Source: Bacteroidales bacterium | Lineage (GTDB): Bacteria > Bacteroidota > Bacteroidia > Bacteroidales > Paludibacteraceae | Reading direction: 5' to 3' | DNA length: 8,957 bases | NCBI GenBank assembly: GCA_018066005.1 | Contig: JAGHSG010000084.1 | Coordinates: forward strand, 1 to 8,957 | In this document: positions 7,492 to 8,957 of the stretch, in pieces | Layout of the letters: the number at the start of each line of letters is the position of its first letter | How positions within the stretch are numbered: position 1 is the stretch's first letter | The notes under the pieces: generated by a model | Seen by the model: the letters and a program-made list of their open reading frames with translations, nothing else | What the model was told of the DNA's origin: nothing | The model's database searches: none | Translations under genes and position numbers: made by a program

Positions 7492-8052
7492 ATGGCTTAT
7501 CCACAACCAAACCAACCGGCACCTCGTCGTGGCCGTGTAGAAAAAGAGATGCCGAACAGAATCAACGACAAGATTCGCGGCGTGAGTCAAGTTCGCCTTG
7601 TGGGCGACAATGTAGAGCAGGGTATCTATTCCTATCAGGAAGCTATCCGGATTGCTGATGAGCAGAATCTCGACCTTGTTGAGATTAGTCCCAACGCCGA
7701 TCCACCGGTATGCCGAGTGATTGACTACCAGAAGTTCCTTTACCAGAAGAAACGGAAGGAGAAGGAGCAGAAAGCCAACTCGAAAAAGATTGATGTCAAG
7801 GAGATTCGTTTCGGACCTCAGACCGACGAGCATGACTATCAGTTCAAGTTGAAGCATGCCATGGAGTTCTTGAAGGACGGCGACAAAGTGAAGAGTTATG
7901 TCTTCTTCCGCGGTCGCTCTATCCTGTTCAAAGAACAGGGCGAAGAGTTGTTGGCACGTTTCTGCAAGGATTTGGAAGATTATGGCAAGCCCGAAGCAAC
8001 GCCCAAACTGGAGGGTAAACGCATGATTGTTATGCTTGCCCCTAAGAAGTAG
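7492..8052 (+). CDS. infC: Translation initiation factor IF-3
   Basis: This 186-residue protein binds the 30S subunit, checks initiator tRNA and start-codon pairing, and keeps the subunits apart. The N-domain begins at about residue 22 (NRINDKIRGVSQVRLVGDN) and contains EAIRIADEQNLDLVEISPNADPPVCRVIDY (51-80), the family hallmark. A Lys-rich linker follows (QKKRKEKEQKANSKK), then the C-domain with VKEIRFGPQTDEHDYQFKL, FRGRSILF and the terminal PKLEGKRMIVMLAPKK. Length is normal apart from a Pro/Arg-rich extension of about 20 residues at the N-terminus. The start is an ordinary ATG, unlike the AUU used for E. coli infC autoregulation. It is first in the canonical infC-rpmI-rplT operon. thrS, which precedes infC in many bacteria, is absent here; the upstream gene is the divergent lipoprotein. 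Confidence 0.98.
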   Translation: MAYPQPNQPAPRRGRVEKEMPNRINDKIRGVSQVRLVGDNVEQGIYSYQEAIRIADEQNLDLVEISPNADPPVCRVIDYQKFLYQKKRKEKEQKANSKKIDVKEIRFGPQTDEHDYQFKLKHAMEFLKDGDKVKSYVFFRGRSILFKEQGEELLARFCKDLEDYGKPEATPKLEGKRMIVMLAPKK

Positions 8053-8059
8053 GGTTAAA

Positions 8060-8109
8060 GTCCTAACATAGTCCTAACAATGTCCTAACATGGTCGAGCG
8101 GTCCTAAGG
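8060..8109 (+). repeat. Tandem GTCCTAACA repeats in the infC-rpmI gap
   Basis: GTCCTAACA occurs at 8060-8068, 8071-8079 and 8082-8090, an exact 11-base period. A fourth, diverged copy GTCCTAAGG lies at 8101-8109, 19 bases after the third. The array starts 7 bases after the infC stop and would be transcribed as the leader of rpmI. It may bind a protein, or the copies may compete for one pairing partner. No complementary GTTAGGAC was seen nearby. Confidence 0.85.
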
Positions 8110-8121
8110 CTACCGACGACC
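8092..8121 (+). promoter_or_regulatory. Candidate stem-loop upstream of rpmI (possible L20 autoregulatory site)
   Basis: GGTCG (8092-8096) pairs with CGACC (8117-8121), and CGGT (8099-8102) pairs with ACCG (8112-8115). The two stems are separated by an AG/A internal loop and capped by CCTAAGGCT. There is no T-run after it, so it is not a typical terminator. In E. coli, L20 represses rpmI-rplT by binding RNA just upstream of rpmI; a similar role here is inferred from position only. Confidence 0.5.
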
Positions 8122-8154
8122 TAAAATAATACTAATAATTAAAATTTAAACAAA

Positions 8155-8352
8155 ATGCCAAAGGTAAAAACTAATTCCGGTGCCAAAAAAAGATTTACTC
8201 TTACCGGAACGGGTAAGGTTAAGCGTAAACGCGCTTACCACAGTCACATTCTGACTAAGAAGACCAAGAAGCAGAAACGTAACTTGGATCACGTTGCTAT
8301 GGTCGATCAAACAAACATGCGTAGTATCCGCGAAATGCTGTTGCTGCGTTAG
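8155..8352 (+). CDS. rpmI: 50S ribosomal protein L35 (bL35)
   Basis: This 65-residue, strongly basic protein has the full L35 pattern: MPKVKTNSGAKKRFTLTGTGKVKRKRA at the start, HILTKKTKKQKRNLDH in the middle, and the closing helix MRSIREMLLLR. It is a component of the large ribosomal subunit, and its size is the family norm. The ATG follows an A/T-rich stretch typical of Bacteroidetes initiation regions. It lies 102 bases after infC, a gap that carries the repeats and stem-loop described separately, and 29 bases before rplT. Regulation together with rplT is expected. Confidence 0.98.
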   Translation: MPKVKTNSGAKKRFTLTGTGKVKRKRAYHSHILTKKTKKQKRNLDHVAMVDQTNMRSIREMLLLR

Positions 8353-8381
8353 TATTAACCATCAAATTTTTTTATTGAACT

Positions 8382-8732
8382 ATGCCAAGATCAGTAAATC
8401 ATGTAGCTTCTCGCGCACGCCGCAAGAAAGTTATGAGCCTCACGAGAGGTAATTTTGGTGGCCGTGCTAATGTTTGGACCGTCGCCAAAAACACGTTTGA
8501 GAAAGGTTTGCAGTATGCTTACCGTGATCGTAAGAACAAGAAACGCACATTCCGTGCTTTGTGGATTCAGCGTATCAACGCTGCCGCTCGTCTGGAAGGA
8601 CTGAGTTACAGCCAGTTGATGGGTGCGTTGAAGAAAGCCGGTATTGTCATCAACCGTAAAGTCCTCGCTGACCTCGCTATGAATCAGCCGAAGGCTTTCA
8701 AGGCTATTGTTGACAAAGCCAAGAAAGCGTAA
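8382..8732 (+). CDS. rplT: 50S ribosomal protein L20 (bL20)
   Basis: This 116-residue basic protein matches L20 along its whole length: an Arg/Lys-rich N-terminal arm (VASRARRKKVMSLTRGNFGG), then QYAYRDRKNKKRTFRALWIQRINAAARLEGLSYS, the most conserved block, and the globular RNA-binding end GALKKAGIVINRKVLADLA. L20 is needed early in 50S assembly, where it binds 23S rRNA domain II, and in several bacteria it represses its own operon. It is the last gene of the operon; hairpins follow directly. The residue 1-5 sequence MPRSV differs from the common MARVK but fits Bacteroidetes L20. Confidence 0.98.
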   Translation: MPRSVNHVASRARRKKVMSLTRGNFGGRANVWTVAKNTFEKGLQYAYRDRKNKKRTFRALWIQRINAAARLEGLSYSQLMGALKKAGIVINRKVLADLAMNQPKAFKAIVDKAKKA

Positions 8733-8760
8733 ATCCTGAATTGTCAGGGTTTTGTTCTTC
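8733..8760 (+). terminator. Weak hairpin directly after rplT
   Basis: CCTGA (8735-8739) and TCAGG (8744-8748) form a 5-bp stem, up to 7 bp with flanking A-T and T-G pairs, with an ATTG loop. The tail GTTTTGTTCTTC is only moderately T-rich. It may end some transcripts or protect the mRNA 3' end; the stronger terminator lies just downstream. Confidence 0.5.
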
Positions 8761-8775
8761 TGTGACAAGAAAAAA

Positions 8776-8806
8776 AGCTGTTCAATATTGAGCAGCTCTT
8801 TTTTTT
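8776..8806 (+). terminator. Rho-independent terminator of infC-rpmI-rplT
   Basis: AGCTGTTC (8776-8783) pairs with GAGCAGCT (8790-8797) around an AATATT loop; seven pairs are Watson-Crick and one is T-G. The stem is followed by C and eight T (8799-8806). An A-run before the stem (8770-8776) could let it also work on the opposite strand. Confidence 0.88.
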
Positions 8807-8841
8807 GATATGTAGATTTTTGTATACAAAATGCAGAAAGA

Positions 8842-8873
8842 TTTGCATAAGTCAAATTTTTGTTGTATATTTG
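8842..8873 (+). promoter_or_regulatory. Bacteroidetes-type promoter for a gene beyond the right edge
   Basis: TTTG (8842-8845), a 20-base spacer and TATATTTG (8866-8873) match the Bacteroidetes consensus. Transcription would begin near 8879-8883 and run off the window, with no rightward start codon of a real gene before the edge, so the leader is at least about 75 bases. Confidence 0.75.
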
Positions 8874-8909
8874 CGACCGAAATGTTTGTTGTACCACTGC
8901 GACCGAAAT
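8872..8909 (+). repeat. 12-bp direct repeat overlapping the right-hand promoter
   Basis: TGCGACCGAAAT occurs at 8872-8883 and again at 8898-8909, offset by 26 bases. The first copy overlaps the last two bases of the -7 element and the likely transcription start; the second lies in the leader. It could be an operator pair or a small local duplication. Confidence 0.7.
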
Positions 8910-8917
8910 TAAAAACC

Positions 8918-8947
8918 ATCATAAGATATCATAAAGTATCATAAAAT
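8918..8947 (+). repeat. Three 10-nt ATCATAA repeats near the right edge
   Basis: ATCATAAGAT (8918-8927), ATCATAAAGT (8928-8937) and ATCATAAAAT (8938-8947) are tandem with an exact 10-base period. They lie in the presumed leader of the next gene, 45 bases after the promoter. No function can be assigned from the sequence. Confidence 0.75.
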
Positions 8948-8957
8948 AACTTTAAAT

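Noticed and set aside
8095..8116. I-CeuI homing endonuclease site
   Set aside because: Only the central 11 bases match; the flanks differ by an insertion and substitutions, and there is no rRNA gene here.
8391..8897. Minus-strand open frame of 168 codons over rplT and the terminator
   Set aside because: It lies antisense to a certain ribosomal protein gene and across a strong terminator; no family resemblance.
1..8957. CRISPR arrays, insertion sequences, tRNA or rRNA genes
   Set aside because: No repeat-spacer structure, transposase, terminal inverted repeats or tRNA-like cloverleaf were seen; the tandem repeats present have units of 10-11 bases without spacers.

Overview
The window looks like a chromosomal segment from a member of the Bacteroidales (Bacteroidota). 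Three intergenic sites match the Bacteroidetes sigma-factor promoter, with TAnnTTTG at -7 and TTTG about 19-20 bases upstream. Start codons are preceded by A/T-rich sequence rather than a clear Shine-Dalgarno. The proteins are also of Bacteroidales type: a PpiD-like periplasmic folding factor, an AmpG-like transporter, an OB-fold plus beta-sandwich lipoprotein, and a secreted multidomain endonuclease I. No genus can be assigned from this sequence alone.

Layout: a divergent intergenic region at 7352-7491 separates two transcription units. Leftwards (minus strand), in order of transcription, lie an OB-fold lipoprotein (7351-6344), a PpiD/SurA-type chaperone (6318-4312), an AmpG-like MFS permease (4289-3027), phosphatidylserine synthase pssA (3030-2314), a secreted endonuclease I (2226-376) and the start of a PAP2-family lipid phosphatase (373 to beyond the left edge). 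Gaps are 25, 22, -4, 87 and 2 bases, so the cluster could be one long operon. The 87-base gap before the nuclease is the only likely internal break, and it carries a run of 11-nt phased repeats. The shared theme is the cell envelope: folding of exported proteins, uptake across the inner membrane, phospholipid head-group synthesis, phospholipid or undecaprenyl-phosphate dephosphorylation, and extracellular nucleic-acid breakdown.

Rightwards (plus strand) is the translation operon infC-rpmI-rplT (IF-3, L35, L20), driven by a near-consensus promoter that leaves infC a very short leader. The infC-rpmI gap is 102 bases and holds three tandem 11-nt GTCCTAACA repeats followed by a stem-loop, a plausible place for L20 autoregulation. 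rplT is followed by a weak hairpin and then a strong Rho-independent terminator. Beyond it a new promoter, a 12-bp direct repeat and three 10-nt ATCATAA repeats form the upstream region of a gene that starts past the right edge.

Most of the window is conserved core genome, and I do not see a clear new defence, mobile or biosynthetic system. The most unusual points are: (i) the PpiD homologue seems to have lost the catalytic core of its parvulin domain; (ii) three separate intergenic regions carry short repeats phased at 10-11 nt; (iii) a candidate structured regulatory element lies between infC and rpmI.
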